From: Pseudomonas bharatica CSV86
Lineage (GTDB): Bacteria; Pseudomonadota; Gammaproteobacteria; Pseudomonadales; Pseudomonadaceae
NCBI RefSeq assembly: GCF_000319305.2
Contig: NZ_AMWJ02000001.1
Coordinates: forward strand, 1,713,001 to 1,777,000
DNA: 64,000 bases
Direction: 5' to 3'
The notes below the pieces were generated by a model that worked only from the letters and a program-made list of their open reading frames with translations, had not been told where the DNA came from and did not search any database. Shown piece by piece: positions 1-8,720 of this stretch (the first letter of the stretch is position 1; every line of letters begins with the position of its first letter). The position numbers were made by a program, and so were the translations under genes.

Positions 1-350
1 CCGCTGATATGGTCCAGGGAAGCCAGTTGGCGGGCCACCTGGAAGGGCTCGGTGTAGCTGACGGTAATGGTCGCCACCAGGCCGATATGCTCGGTCACGG
101 CGGCCAGGGCCGAAAGCACGGTCAGCGGTTCGAAGCGGTTGAGGTAGTGGGGGCTGGACTTGGCGTGGATATGCAGGCTGTCGGCGATGAAGGCGAAGTC
201 GAACCTGGCTGCTTCGGCCAGTTGCGCCTGCTGCTTGTAGTAGCCGAAGTTGACGCTGGCATCGGCCAGCGCATCGGGATGGCGCCATTCGCCCCAACCG
301 TGGCCGACACCGTGGATCATTGCGCCGAGTTTGATCTGTCGCTTGCTCAT
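1..350 (-). CDS. LLM-class flavin-dependent monooxygenase, NtaA/SnaA/DszA type (partial, C-terminus outside window)
   Basis: The first 116 residues of a bacterial luciferase-like, FMNH2-dependent monooxygenase. The N-terminus [18 protein letters not shown], then [19 protein letters not shown] and the [21 protein letters not shown] stretch are typical of the nitrilotriacetate/sulfonate/dibenzothiophene monooxygenase branch. Such enzymes oxidise a substrate with reduced flavin supplied by a separate reductase; none is visible here. The ATG at 350 begins the conserved TIM-barrel strand. The gene runs off the left edge, so substrate and length cannot be judged. About 180 bases of AT-rich DNA lie upstream, probably its promoter. 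Confidence 0.85.
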   Translation of the reverse strand, partial: MSKRQIKLGAMIHGVGHGWGEWRHPDALADASVNFGYYKQQAQLAEAARFDFAFIADSLHIHAKSSPHYLNRFEPLTVLSALAAVTEHIGLVATITVSYTEPFQVARQLASLDHIS

Positions 351-532
351 GCTTGGCTCCTTGAGGAGAGGGGAGTTCGTGATGGCCTCCGCCTGGCATG
401 GGGTCGGACTGTGGGGTAGACCTTAAGCTGTTGCGGGCTGTGCTGTGAAAGCACATTTTCTTCTATGCTAATTATGTAAGTTGTGCATTTTAAGATTGGT
501 TTATATCAGTGAATTGAATCTTGAACTTGAGG

Positions 533-603
533 GCCTCATCGCTGGCAAGCCAGCTCCCACAGGGATCGCGTAAGCCTGTGGGAGCTGGCTTGCCAGCGAT
601 GAG
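533..603. repeat. Paired REP palindromes
   Basis: Two head-to-head copies of the Pseudomonas REP sequence (CCTCATCGCTGGCAAGCC... and its reverse complement GGCTTGCCAGCGATGAGG) separated by about 12 bases. Together they can form a long hairpin between the monooxygenase promoter and the end of the TonB receptor gene, and may help end or stabilise transcripts. Confidence 0.9.
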
Positions 604-617
604 GTCCGAAAGGTCAA

Positions 618-3065
618 TCAAAAGTCATAGGTCAACCGCGTGTAGTAATAGCCCCCGGTAAAGCCATACGGCGAATAGACCCCGTATCCTTTGGTCATGG
701 TCTTGCTGCTCGGCGCCTGGCGTTCCGGATAGATGTCGAACAGGTTCTTCGCGCCTACCGCCAGGTTCAGGTCCTTGGTCAACTGGTAGCCGACGTCGAG
801 GTCGGTGATCCAGCGCGCCTTGTATACCCGGTCCAGCGAGCGGTCGTTGGCATCGTTGACCTCGCGGTACGAGCCATAGCGGGTCAGCCCGAGGTTCACG
901 GTGTAGTCATCCAGCTTCCAGCTCCCACCCAGCAGCAGCTTGGTCCTGGGCTGCACCCCGGAGATCAGGTTGCGTGCCTGGCGGTCCATGAGGGCGTAGT
1001 CCTTGCCGAGGATGTTGACGTTCTCCTTGTACGAAAGGATCTCGGTGTCGTTCCAGTTCCACGCCGCTGTCCACTTCACGCTGCCGTAGCCGCCGAGGTC
1101 CTGGTCGTAGTTGCCGACCAGGTCCACACCCTTGGTCCGGGTGTTGGCACCGTTGGTGAAGTATTGGCCGCCGGAGGTCGAGTCGATGCCGTTGGCGATC
1201 AGGGTCTGGGTGACTTCCGGGCCAAGCAGGGTCCCGGTCAGGGTGATGCGGTCGCGCACGTTGATCACGTAGGCATCGGCGGTGAACGACAGCCGGTCAC
1301 TTGGCTGGAAGGTCAGGCCGAGGCTGTAGTTGGTCGATCGCTCCGGCTTGAGTGCTTCGGCACCCAGGGCTTTGGCTGCCGCCGAGTCCACCGGCAGCAC
1401 GCCATAGTTGATCGACTGGTAGACCCCGTCGACCACGCCATAGGTGGTGGAGCGTGCACTGAACAGGCTGTTGGCCAGGGACGGTGCGCGGAAGCCGTTG
1501 CTCACCGTGGCCCGCACCGCCAGCTGCGGGGTGAACTCGTAGCGGGTGCTGAGCTTGCCGCTGCGGGTGGCACCGATGCCCTGATCGTAGTGCTCGTAGC
1601 GCAGGGCAGTGCCGACATACCACTGCGGCAGCGGGTTGAAACCGACGTCCACGTAGCTGGCGACGCTGTTGCGGTGGGTCTTGTCGGTCTGGTCGGGCGA
1701 GATGCCGTTGGTTACCTGGGCCCCGGACGAGGCGCATTGCCCCGGCGCGCGGCAGTAACCGCCGTCGGCCCAGCTGGCCCAGTCGCCTTCTTCCACTTCG
1801 TAACCGTCGCGGCGCTGCTCCAGGCCCCACGACAGGTCCAGCGGCTTGCTCAGGCCCACGTCGAAACCGCGGTGCAGATCGAGGTTGCTGGTCAGCTGCG
1901 TGGAGATCCAGGTGCCGGACTTGAAGTGATTGGGTGTCGCTTCACCGAGAGACGGGTTCTGGTTGTTCCACGTGCCCTGTTCGGCATCGTTGCGCCCGTA
2001 GGTGCTGGACAGGTCCCAGTCCCACTCGCCGACCAGGCCCTTGGCGCCGAGGGCCGCCTGGAAGTCCTGCTCTTCGATGTACCAGGTTGGCGTATAGCCC
2101 GAAGGCCGGCCGTTGGGGCCGGTGGTGATGGTGTTGACGATGGTCGGCAGGCGGAAGTTCTGGCCCTGCTCGGCCTTGCGGTACGACCAGGTGCTGAAGG
2201 AGTACAGGCTCAGGTCGTCGTGGATCGGCAGTTCGGCGTTGTAGCCCAGGGTCAGCAGGTTGATCTTCGGCGTGCCGTAGCCGCCGTAGGTGACCTTGCC
2301 GGCTTTCTCGTGGGCCTCGGCGACGCTATAGCCGTTGGCGCTGGCCTTGTTGTCGTCGTTCTGGCTGCGCGCGTCCAGCGCCAGTTGCAGCACGCCGTCC
2401 TGGCCGATCTCGAAGCCCTTGTTCAGGCTTTGCTGCACGGTCTGCTTCTTGCCGTCGTAGCCCTGGCCGACGTTGGTTACCGCGGTGCCGCTGGTATCGG
2501 CCTTGAGGATCACGTTGATCACCCCAGCGATGGCGTCGGAGCCGTACTGGGCGGCGGCGCCATCGCGCAGCACCTCGACATGGTCGATGGCGCTGATCGG
2601 GATCAGGTCCAGGTCGGCCGGGGCGGCGCCGGCGTTGATCCCGCTGATGTTGAGGGTGGCGCTGGTGTGGCGGCGCTTGCCATTGACCAATACCAGCACC
2701 TGCGCCGCATTCAGCCCGCGCAGGCTAGGCGCCCGGGCCATGCCGCTGGCATCCCAGCCGGTCTTTTCCGGGAGGGTGAAGGAGGCCACGGTGGCGCTCA
2801 GGGCCTCCATCAGGCCTGGCTTGCCGGTGTCCTGCAATTGCTTGGCGCTGATCACGTCGATCGGCGCGGGGCTGGTGGTCACGGTGCGTTTTTCGCTGCC
2901 GCGGCTACCGGTGACGATCACGGTCTCCAGGCGCGAGGCCGCGGTGTCGGTACCGGCTTCTTCGGCCTGGGCGACGGGGAAGTTAAGGCCGGCAAGCAGC
3001 GCGGCACCCAACAGCGGGGTGCGCGCCGTCGCCACCGGCCAACGGGAAAGTCGGGCAGTGTTCAA
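618..3065 (-). CDS. TonB-dependent outer-membrane receptor
   Basis: An 815-residue TonB-dependent receptor. Residues 1-34 form a signal peptide ending AQA. A TonB-box-like LETVIVTG is followed by a plug domain (DVISAKQLQDTGKPGLMEAL, PSLRGLNAAQVLVLVNGKRR, RDGAAAQYGSDAIAGVINV) and a beta barrel ending in aromatic LTYDF. There is no N-terminal STN signalling domain, so it should take up substrate without FecR-type signalling. The start is TTG, preceded by AGGAAA at normal spacing. It lies 46 bases after the exported RidA gene and is third in an apparent operon after a Tat-exported amine oxidase. This suggests uptake of an amine or its product, not necessarily iron, which is inference. Confidence 0.9.
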   Translation of the reverse strand: MNTARLSRWPVATARTPLLGAALLAGLNFPVAQAEEAGTDTAASRLETVIVTGSRGSEKRTVTTSPAPIDVISAKQLQDTGKPGLMEALSATVASFTLPEKTGWDASGMARAPSLRGLNAAQVLVLVNGKRRHTSATLNISGINAGAAPADLDLIPISAIDHVEVLRDGAAAQYGSDAIAGVINVILKADTSGTAVTNVGQGYDGKKQTVQQSLNKGFEIGQDGVLQLALDARSQNDDNKASANGYSVAEAHEKAGKVTYGGYGTPKINLLTLGYNAELPIHDDLSLYSFSTWSYRKAEQGQNFRLPTIVNTITTGPNGRPSGYTPTWYIEEQDFQAALGAKGLVGEWDWDLSSTYGRNDAEQGTWNNQNPSLGEATPNHFKSGTWISTQLTSNLDLHRGFDVGLSKPLDLSWGLEQRRDGYEVEEGDWASWADGGYCRAPGQCASSGAQVTNGISPDQTDKTHRNSVASYVDVGFNPLPQWYVGTALRYEHYDQGIGATRSGKLSTRYEFTPQLAVRATVSNGFRAPSLANSLFSARSTTYGVVDGVYQSINYGVLPVDSAAAKALGAEALKPERSTNYSLGLTFQPSDRLSFTADAYVINVRDRITLTGTLLGPEVTQTLIANGIDSTSGGQYFTNGANTRTKGVDLVGNYDQDLGGYGSVKWTAAWNWNDTEILSYKENVNILGKDYALMDRQARNLISGVQPRTKLLLGGSWKLDDYTVNLGLTRYGSYREVNDANDRSLDRVYKARWITDLDVGYQLTKDLNLAVGAKNLFDIYPERQAPSSKTMTKGYGVYSPYGFTGGYYYTRLTYDF

Positions 3066-3111
3066 GGCGTGTTTCCTGTTCTGTTTTATGTCCGGGAGCG
3101 GTCCCGGTGGC

Positions 3112-3612
3112 TTATGGGGCTTTGGCGGCTATGGCTTCGATTTCGACGAGGGCGCCAGGCAGCGGTAGGGCGACCACCTGCAAGGCGGTGCGGGTTGGCT
3201 TGTTCGGTTGCTCGGCGGTGGCGAAGAAGCGCGTGTAGGCGGCCTGCAGCCCGGCGAAGTCGAGGTTGCCACCCTTGTCCGGATCGCCCACGAGGAACAC
3301 TCGCAACTGCACGATATCGCCCAGGCCCAGGCCCTGGGCCTTGAGGATGGCTTGCAGCTTGTTGAGCACCGACAGGGTCTGGGTTTCGGTATTGCCGTAG
3401 GCGGCGATGCTGCCTTTCGGCGCCTTGGGGTCGGCGACGTCAGGCAGGGTGCCGCTGACGAAGGTCAGCTTCGCCGACGCCGGCACCGTGACGACCTGGG
3501 AAATGGGGAAGCTGGAACCCGGCGGGTCGATACGCTGGATGCTGTCGGCGTGGGCGGTGTACAGCGTCAGGCTCATCAGGGCTCCGAGGGTAAGGGCGGG
3601 AATGTTTTTCAT
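3112..3612 (-). CDS. Exported RidA-family (YjgF/UK114) protein
   Basis: A 166-residue RidA protein with an N-terminal signal peptide (MKNIPALTLGALMSLTLYTA, likely cut after AHA at 22), so it acts in the periplasm. RidA enzymes hydrolyse reactive enamines/imines to keto acids. The substrate-binding arginine expected in the family is present in PTRTALQV (Arg141), followed by the VEIEAIA strand. The ATG at 3612 was chosen because it begins the signal peptide; the frame stays open upstream but there overlaps the amine oxidase. It sits 20 bases after the amine oxidase, the enzyme that would make imines, and just before a TonB receptor. Most Rid proteins are cytosolic, so export is notable. Confidence 0.88.
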   Translation of the reverse strand: MKNIPALTLGALMSLTLYTAHADSIQRIDPPGSSFPISQVVTVPASAKLTFVSGTLPDVADPKAPKGSIAAYGNTETQTLSVLNKLQAILKAQGLGLGDIVQLRVFLVGDPDKGGNLDFAGLQAAYTRFFATAEQPNKPTRTALQVVALPLPGALVEIEAIAAKAP

Positions 3613-3632
3613 GGGACGTTCCTTGTCGTGGT

Positions 3633-5213
3633 TCAGGCGGCGGCGACGCCGGCATGGGTTTGCTTGGCGTGTTGTGCGATCAGGCCGACCACCCGCCGCG
3701 CCGATTCGGCGGCGCTGTTCTGCCAGATGCCGACCCCGCCATGGGCCAGGGCATCGCTGGCCAGCCAGGTGCGGCCTTGCGGCTGGTTGAGAATGTCGTA
3801 GCCGGGCTGGGCGACTTCGTCGTGGACGATCCACGGGGCTTCGCTGAAGGGGATCTTCGACCAGTTGACCACCACGCCACGGCCGAGCTTGTGCGAGTGG
3901 CCGGGGTGCAGGGATTCCACCGCGCTGCGCGACGAGGCGAGTTGCGCATCCCAGGGCTTGGCGGCAAAGGACTCGGCGACTTCGCTGGTGTTGTAGGTGG
4001 CGACCAGCACGCCTTGCGGGCTGTTCAGGCGATCGCTCGGGTACCAGAGGAAACGCGCTTCATGGTTGATATAGGAAAGCCCGCCGTAGATCTGGAAGTC
4101 GGTCTCCCAGAAGCGGGGTGACTGCCAGGCGACCTTGTTGGCCTTGTCCGGCTTGGCCAGCTCCATGGCCTGCTTGAAGGCCGGGGTGAAGTTGCTGTCG
4201 AGCCGGCGCAGCAGCGGCAAGGGCAGGGCGACCACCGCGTAGTCGGCATCCTCGATGTGCTGGCGGCCAGTGAGGCGGTCGCGCCATACCACCCGGCTGC
4301 CGCTGTCCGAGGTCTGGATCGACTGCACCTCGGCGTTGAGCTGCACCGCGTCCTTGACCTGGCGATAGAGCGCCTTGGGGATCTGGTCCATGCCGCCCAC
4401 GGGCTGGAACATGGTTGCCGAGAACTCCGGGATTTCGTCGAACACCAGCGGCAGCAGCAGGTTGCTGTCGAGCAGGCGCTTCAGTTCCACTGGCGTACGT
4501 TGCACCGGCGTCTGGTCGCCGGCGCCGGCGAAGCGGGTATAGCCGGAGCGCACCGAACCGCGGTACTGGCGCTCGTCGTTGAGGTCGCCATAGACCTTGA
4601 GGAAATCCAGCAGCGCCTTGCGTTCGCCGGCATTCAGCTCCTGGTCGAGGGTATTGCGCTGCACGCTGCGCGCCAGCAGTTCGCTGAGATGACCGCGGGT
4701 GTCGTTGACCGCCTGGCGCAGCAGCAGAGGGGGCTGCGCCAGGTCCGGCTGGGCGAGGGCGTTGCGGCTGCTGTTGACCAGCACCTCCAGGGGCACGCCG
4801 AGTTCGCGGCAGTAGCCGAGGATGGTCAGGTGGTGGCTGGGCAGGCGCGCGGCGCCGGCGTTGAAGAACAGGCCGTCGTCGAAGGCCACGGTCTGCTTGC
4901 TGCCGTCGTTGTGTTCGACCTGGTCGCCGTTGCGCAGGGTCCAGACGCGCCCGCCGATGCGGTTGCGTGCTTCCAGCACCTTCACTTCGAAACCGGCCTT
5001 GCGTAACTCGTAGGCCGAAACCAGGCCGCTGATGCCGCCGCCGACGATCAGCACGCGCTTGCCGTTGCCGGTGCGGCTGGCCAGGTTCAGGGGTTCGAAA
5101 CTTGCCGCCCGGGCGCTGCCGGGCAGACCAAGGGCGGACAGGCCGCCCAATGCCGCCGAATAGCCGCCGATGGCGGCCAGGCGGGTTACCAGATCTCTAC
5201 GGGTGAGCCCCAT
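3633..5213 (-). CDS. Tat-exported flavin monoamine oxidase family protein
   Basis: A 526-residue FAD-dependent amine oxidase of the MAO/L-amino-acid-oxidase superfamily. The ATG at 5213 follows a good GGAG site and begins a twin-arginine signal (MGLTRRDLVTRLAAIGG), meaning folded export to the periplasm. RVLIVGGGISGLVSAYEL with the GGGISG dinucleotide loop (residues 58-63) and LEARNRIGGRVWTL is the FAD fingerprint. HYADYAVVALPLP-type core and the terminal TWLASDALAHGGVGIW segment bind the flavin. It should oxidise an amine or amino acid to an imine with release of H2O2. Exported relatives include nicotine oxidases, but the substrate here is unknown. It leads the operon amine oxidase - RidA - TonB receptor; LysR gene upstream. 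Confidence 0.88.
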   Translation of the reverse strand: MGLTRRDLVTRLAAIGGYSAALGGLSALGLPGSARAASFEPLNLASRTGNGKRVLIVGGGISGLVSAYELRKAGFEVKVLEARNRIGGRVWTLRNGDQVEHNDGSKQTVAFDDGLFFNAGAARLPSHHLTILGYCRELGVPLEVLVNSSRNALAQPDLAQPPLLLRQAVNDTRGHLSELLARSVQRNTLDQELNAGERKALLDFLKVYGDLNDERQYRGSVRSGYTRFAGAGDQTPVQRTPVELKRLLDSNLLLPLVFDEIPEFSATMFQPVGGMDQIPKALYRQVKDAVQLNAEVQSIQTSDSGSRVVWRDRLTGRQHIEDADYAVVALPLPLLRRLDSNFTPAFKQAMELAKPDKANKVAWQSPRFWETDFQIYGGLSYINHEARFLWYPSDRLNSPQGVLVATYNTSEVAESFAAKPWDAQLASSRSAVESLHPGHSHKLGRGVVVNWSKIPFSEAPWIVHDEVAQPGYDILNQPQGRTWLASDALAHGGVGIWQNSAAESARRVVGLIAQHAKQTHAGVAAA

Positions 5214-5459
5214 ATCGCGTTCTCCATAAGGTTGCCGCATGGGCAACCGCGAGCTTGGGATAGCGGTTCCGCAGACAACCGGAGGGCGACCCGAAAACGG
5301 GGAGAGGGGACGACCCTCTGGCGGCGACGGAAATCCATTTGCCTCCACCAGGTCGGGGTCGGTAAAGCGAACATAAGCGTCTGAAACGGGCTTGTGAAAG
5401 GCTTTTTGGTTCTAAGTTAATTATCAGAAAAAGACATAATCAAGATTTTCAAAATGCAA
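5214..5459. promoter_or_regulatory. Probable promoter region of the amine oxidase operon
   Basis: About 245 bases between the LysR stop and the amine oxidase start. The half nearest the LysR gene is AT-rich (around 5395-5455, with TAAGTTAATTATCAG), unlike the GC-rich surroundings, and is the likely site for the operon promoter and LysR binding. No unambiguous -35/-10 pair was fixed by eye. Confidence 0.4.
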
Positions 5460-6362
5460 TCAGGCTATTTTGTGCGTGTCCAGGCGCTGGGCCGATACCG
5501 CGCCGAACAACTCCACCGGCTCCTGCAGATTGCCCAGGTAGCGCGGATGGAACAGCCAGAGATCGACCTGGGGCTTGAAATCGGTGACGTTCAGCACTTC
5601 CAGCTGGTCGCGATGCCGGCTGGCCGCGAGCAGGGGTTCCGGTACCAGGCCCAGGCCCTGACCATTGGCGACCAGGCCCAGTTGCAGCTCGGTGCCGAAG
5701 GTTTCCAGGTTGATCTGCAATGACAACCCCTGTTCGCTCAACGCCCGTTGCAAACCTGCGCGGAAACCGCAGCCATCGGGGTTGAGCACCCAGCCGCGCA
5801 GGTAGCAGTCCTTGAGCTTGTGGCTTTTCTTGCCGGCGGTGCCCTTGGCCGCCACGACCCTCAATTGCATGCGCCCGATGGAGCGGCTGGCGATGCCTTC
5901 GGGGAAGATCTTGCCGGTAGGGAACAGGGCCGCAGCGGCGTCGAGGTCACCGTTTTCCATGCGCGAGATCAACGAGCTGCCCCAGCCGCTGACCACCTGG
6001 GTACGCAGGTCCGGGTAGGCTTCGCGAATCTTCGCCAGGGCGTCGAGCAGGACCACGTCGCCGATGGTCTGCGGCACGCCGAGGCGCAGGGTGCCGCTGG
6101 GCGCACCGTCGCTGGCGACCAGCTCGCGCAGGGTATCGATCTCGCGCAGGATCGCCTTGCACTGTTCGTACACACGCCAGCCCATGGGCGTCGGCTTGAG
6201 CGGCTTGGTATTGCGATCGAGCAGGTTGGCGCCCAGGTCTTCCTCGAAATTCTGTACCCGCCGGGTGATCGCCGGTTGGGTCAACTGCAAGGCCTCGGCG
6301 GCCAGGTTGGTCGACTGGCAGCGGATGACCGCGACGAAAGCGTCCATGTCATCGATCTTCAT
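5460..6362 (-). CDS. LysR-family transcriptional regulator
   Basis: A 300-residue LysR regulator. Residues 1-60 hold the winged helix-turn-helix (DAFVAVIRCQSTNLAAEAL, LTQPAITRRVQNFEEDLG, LLDRNTKPLKPTPMG). The rest is the two-lobed effector domain (LRLGVPQTIGDVVLLDALAKI, VVSGWGSSLISRMENGDLDA, VANGQGLGLVPEPLL). Read in the same direction as, and 246 bases upstream of, the amine oxidase operon, so it is the natural candidate for its regulator. The inducer cannot be predicted. Confidence 0.9.
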   Translation of the reverse strand: MKIDDMDAFVAVIRCQSTNLAAEALQLTQPAITRRVQNFEEDLGANLLDRNTKPLKPTPMGWRVYEQCKAILREIDTLRELVASDGAPSGTLRLGVPQTIGDVVLLDALAKIREAYPDLRTQVVSGWGSSLISRMENGDLDAAAALFPTGKIFPEGIASRSIGRMQLRVVAAKGTAGKKSHKLKDCYLRGWVLNPDGCGFRAGLQRALSEQGLSLQINLETFGTELQLGLVANGQGLGLVPEPLLAASRHRDQLEVLNVTDFKPQVDLWLFHPRYLGNLQEPVELFGAVSAQRLDTHKIA

Positions 6363-6462
6363 ATTCGCTTCTCACATAGTCTGGGGCGGGGAGATGTTTT
6401 CGAAGAATAATCCTTCTTGGCGGGTTTTGCAGGAGGCAGATAGTCGGAAAGCACCGCGGACT

Positions 6463-6538
6463 CTGTGGGAGCTGGCTTGCCAGCGATAGCTCCAGTGAAT
6501 TCACCCTAGCTATCGCTGGCAAGCCAGCTCCCACAGGG
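6463..6538. repeat. Paired REP palindromes
   Basis: Two inverted REP copies (GTGGGAGCTGGCTTGCCAGC then GCTGGCAAGCCAGCTCCCAC) around a 26-base centre, between the LysR promoter and the end of the broken TPR gene. Confidence 0.9.
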
Positions 6539-6555
6539 GCCGTGCTAACCGTTCT

Positions 6556-7157
6556 TTACCAGAACTTCCACCAGGCCCCCTTGCCCAGATGCTCGATCAT
6601 CTTCAACTGCTCGCCCAGCACCGCGATCACCTGTTCGTCTCGCGGCTGTTGCACCTGGTAGATACCCAGCGATTCGCTGAATGCCTTGTGCGCCGCCGCC
6701 AGGTTGTCCTGCTGCAGATGAGCCAGCCCCAGCGAAGCCAGGCAGGCACTGACCGGCTCCAGGTCGTCGGGGTGTCTTCGCGGTAGACCTGCACCGCCCG
6801 TTCCAGCATGCGCGCCGCTTCGCCGATGCGGCCCTGCTTGAGGTAGCAATTGCCAAGTGTCTGCAGGCTTTGCCCGACCAGTCGGTGGCTGCTGGAGAAC
6901 AGCTGTTCCCGGGTGCTCAGCACCTCCAGGTACAGGGCCTCCGCTTCGGCGTGGCGTTGCTGCTCCCAGCGCAGGCCGGCGAGGCCGTCGCGAAGCGTGG
7001 CGAGAAGGGCGGGATCGAAGCTGTCGACGCTTTCGGCGAGGTCGAGTGCCTCGATGAAGCATTGCTCCGCCTTGTCCAGGTAACCGTGGGCTTTGTAATG
7101 CCCGGCCTGGTCGTTGAGAGCCATGACACGAGCGTTATCGAGGGCGGTGCTGAGCAT
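6556..7157 (-). pseudogene. TPR-repeat protein, frameshifted
   Basis: A small tetratricopeptide protein of about 200 residues split between two frames. The N-terminal part (MLSTALDNARVMALNDQAGH, then TPR units such as GHYKAHGYLDKAEQCFIEAL and LQTLGNCYLKQGRIGEAARM) is open from 7157 to about 6772. The continuation (SLGLAHLQQDNLAAAHKAF, then EHLGKGAWWKFW) is in the next frame to a stop at 6556. Adding one base to the four-base run at 6769-6772 joins them. The TPR pattern is preserved on both sides, so the break is recent or a sequencing error. Function unknown; TPR proteins mediate protein contacts. Confidence 0.75.
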
Positions 7158-7386
7158 GGGACGTCCCTTGAGGAAGCCTGGCGGCGGCCGTTATTTTTGT
7201 AAGAATGTGCGGATTTAAGGGGAGGATTCTGGCGTGGGTCAAGCAAATCCCGGCTTTTTTTGTGGCTTATTGACCTACGTTCGGTAGAAATCCTGAACGG
7301 CGCCACTGCGGCTTTCGTGCTGATCTGGCTAAAGGCCATTGCTCGCGGTAGTGTGTCGGCACATTTTTCGACTTCCCGGGACGACC

Positions 7387-8172
7387 ATGCGCATATGGCT
7401 TGCCGACGGCGTGGAACAGATCGGCCTGTGCGAACAGGCCGAGTTCCCGGCCATTGCCCGTGACGGTGGCAACCTGTCCTGGCAGCGGCGCGTCGACCTC
7501 GGGGATGCCTGGCAGGCCGAGGCGTTCGTGCAGTTTCACTTGCGCGACCGGCTGTTGGAACTGCGCGCGATGCTGGCCCGGCAGACCTTGCTGATTCACC
7601 GCCTCAGCGACGAACAGGTACTGCATCAGGTCGCCAATGAATTGCAGTTCGGCAACCTGCGCGCTGATCGTTATGCCTGGCGTGCGCAAGTCATTACCCA
7701 TGCTGCCGAAGCCGTTACCGTGGTCGCTGCCCCGGCGCCGCCAGCGCCGCAGCCAGAACGGGTGGAGGCGGTGGTGCCCGTGGCGGTGGCCAAGGAGGTG
7801 CCTGCAACGTCGCCGGCGCAGGCCGAGGCCCAGGACACCCTCGCCGCAATGCTCGAGCAGGCCGCGCAGGAGGCGGCGCCGTTCTGCGAGGCGTGCGAGC
7901 TGGCCAAGGCACAACCGGCTGCCGCCCTGGCAGCCGTCGAGCCGACAGCGGCCGAGCAGGTCCAGGATGCCCAGGCACAGGTGCTGGAGCAGGCGGCACA
8001 GCAGGCCATGCCTTTTTGCGAGATCTGCGAGCAGGCCAAAGCCCAGGCGCCCGCCGTGGCGGATCCTGTCCAGCAACCTATCGAAGCGGTACAAGACGCC
8101 CAGGCGGCCGTGCTGGAGCAGGCGGCCGAACGAGGCACGCCATTCTGTGAAATCTGCGAGGGCAAGCGATGA
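7387..8172 (+). CDS. Protein with three CxxC repeats, first gene of DUF4123 operon
   Basis: A 261-residue protein of unrecognised family. The ATG at 7387 starts MRIWLADGVEQIGLCEQAEF. Residues 1-105 look like a folded alpha/beta domain; then comes an Ala/Pro/Val-rich linker. The C-terminal 100 residues repeat a unit three times at a 43-44 residue period: LEQAAQEAAPFCEACE, LEQAAQQAMPFCEICE, LEQAAERGTPFCEICE. Each has a CxxC pair (Cys167/170, 211/214, 254/257), suggesting metal or redox binding. Its stop overlaps the start of the DUF4123 gene by 4 bases, so they are translationally coupled. A role in type VI effector loading is inference from that neighbour. Confidence 0.75.
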   Translation: MRIWLADGVEQIGLCEQAEFPAIARDGGNLSWQRRVDLGDAWQAEAFVQFHLRDRLLELRAMLARQTLLIHRLSDEQVLHQVANELQFGNLRADRYAWRAQVITHAAEAVTVVAAPAPPAPQPERVEAVVPVAVAKEVPATSPAQAEAQDTLAAMLEQAAQEAAPFCEACELAKAQPAAALAAVEPTAAEQVQDAQAQVLEQAAQQAMPFCEICEQAKAQAPAVADPVQQPIEAVQDAQAAVLEQAAERGTPFCEICEGKR

Positions 8173-8720
8173 CCGAGAACCTGTCCGGGCTTTCTGCGCT
8201 GGAGCGCCTGCCCGACCTGCTCTGGCCTGGGGGCGACGCCGACGACCAGCAGGTCTACGCCTTGCTCGATGGTGCCCGGGATCCGGCGATACTGCCGTGG
8301 CTGGAGCGCAGCGGACTGACGTGCGATTGCCTGTATTCAGGCGAGTTGATTCCGCGCCTCAAGGCCGCGGCGCCGTGGCTGGTCAGGCTGCCGGCGCGGG
8401 CTCCGGCCAGCCTGACCCTGCTGGACCTGGGCTGGGGCAATGCCTGGGGCATCCTGCTGGTGGCGCCGGCGGACCTGTCGATGGACCGCCTGCGCCGCCA
8501 CTGCAAGAAATTCCTGCGGGTGCGTACCGAAGACAGGCGTGTCCTGAATTTCCGTTTCTACGATCCCCGGGTGCTGTCGGTATTTCTTCCCACCTGCGAT
8601 GCCTTGCAATACCGGGCGCTGCTCGGGCCCATGCGGCGGCTGGTGGTCGAGCTTGACGAGGGCACGAGCTGGCGGGTTTTCGAGCCAGGGGAGGAGAGCC
8701 GTGATGCTGCTGATCAATAA
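8169..8720 (+). CDS. DUF4123 domain protein (type VI secretion effector adaptor family)
   Basis: A 183-residue protein resembling DUF4123 (Tap/TEC) proteins: LPDLLWPGGDADDQQVYALL followed by LDGARDPAILPWLE, CLYSGELIPRLKAAAPWLV, WGNAWGILLVAPADLSMDRL and LRRHCKKFLRVRTEDRRVLN, then FRFYDPRVLSVFLPTC. These adaptors bind a specific effector and hand it to VgrG. Starts inside the stop of the CxxC-repeat gene (ATGA) and overlaps the next gene by 17 bases. No vgrG, PAAR or sheath gene is in the window, so it would have to work with type VI genes elsewhere. Confidence 0.85.
   Translation: MTENLSGLSALERLPDLLWPGGDADDQQVYALLDGARDPAILPWLERSGLTCDCLYSGELIPRLKAAAPWLVRLPARAPASLTLLDLGWGNAWGILLVAPADLSMDRLRRHCKKFLRVRTEDRRVLNFRFYDPRVLSVFLPTCDALQYRALLGPMRRLVVELDEGTSWRVFEPGEESRDAADQ

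Noticed and set aside
1164..3344. 726-codon open frame on the plus strand
   Set aside because: It is the complement of the TonB receptor gene; its protein has no domain, and the minus frame has a signal peptide, plug and barrel. Long antisense frames are common at this GC.
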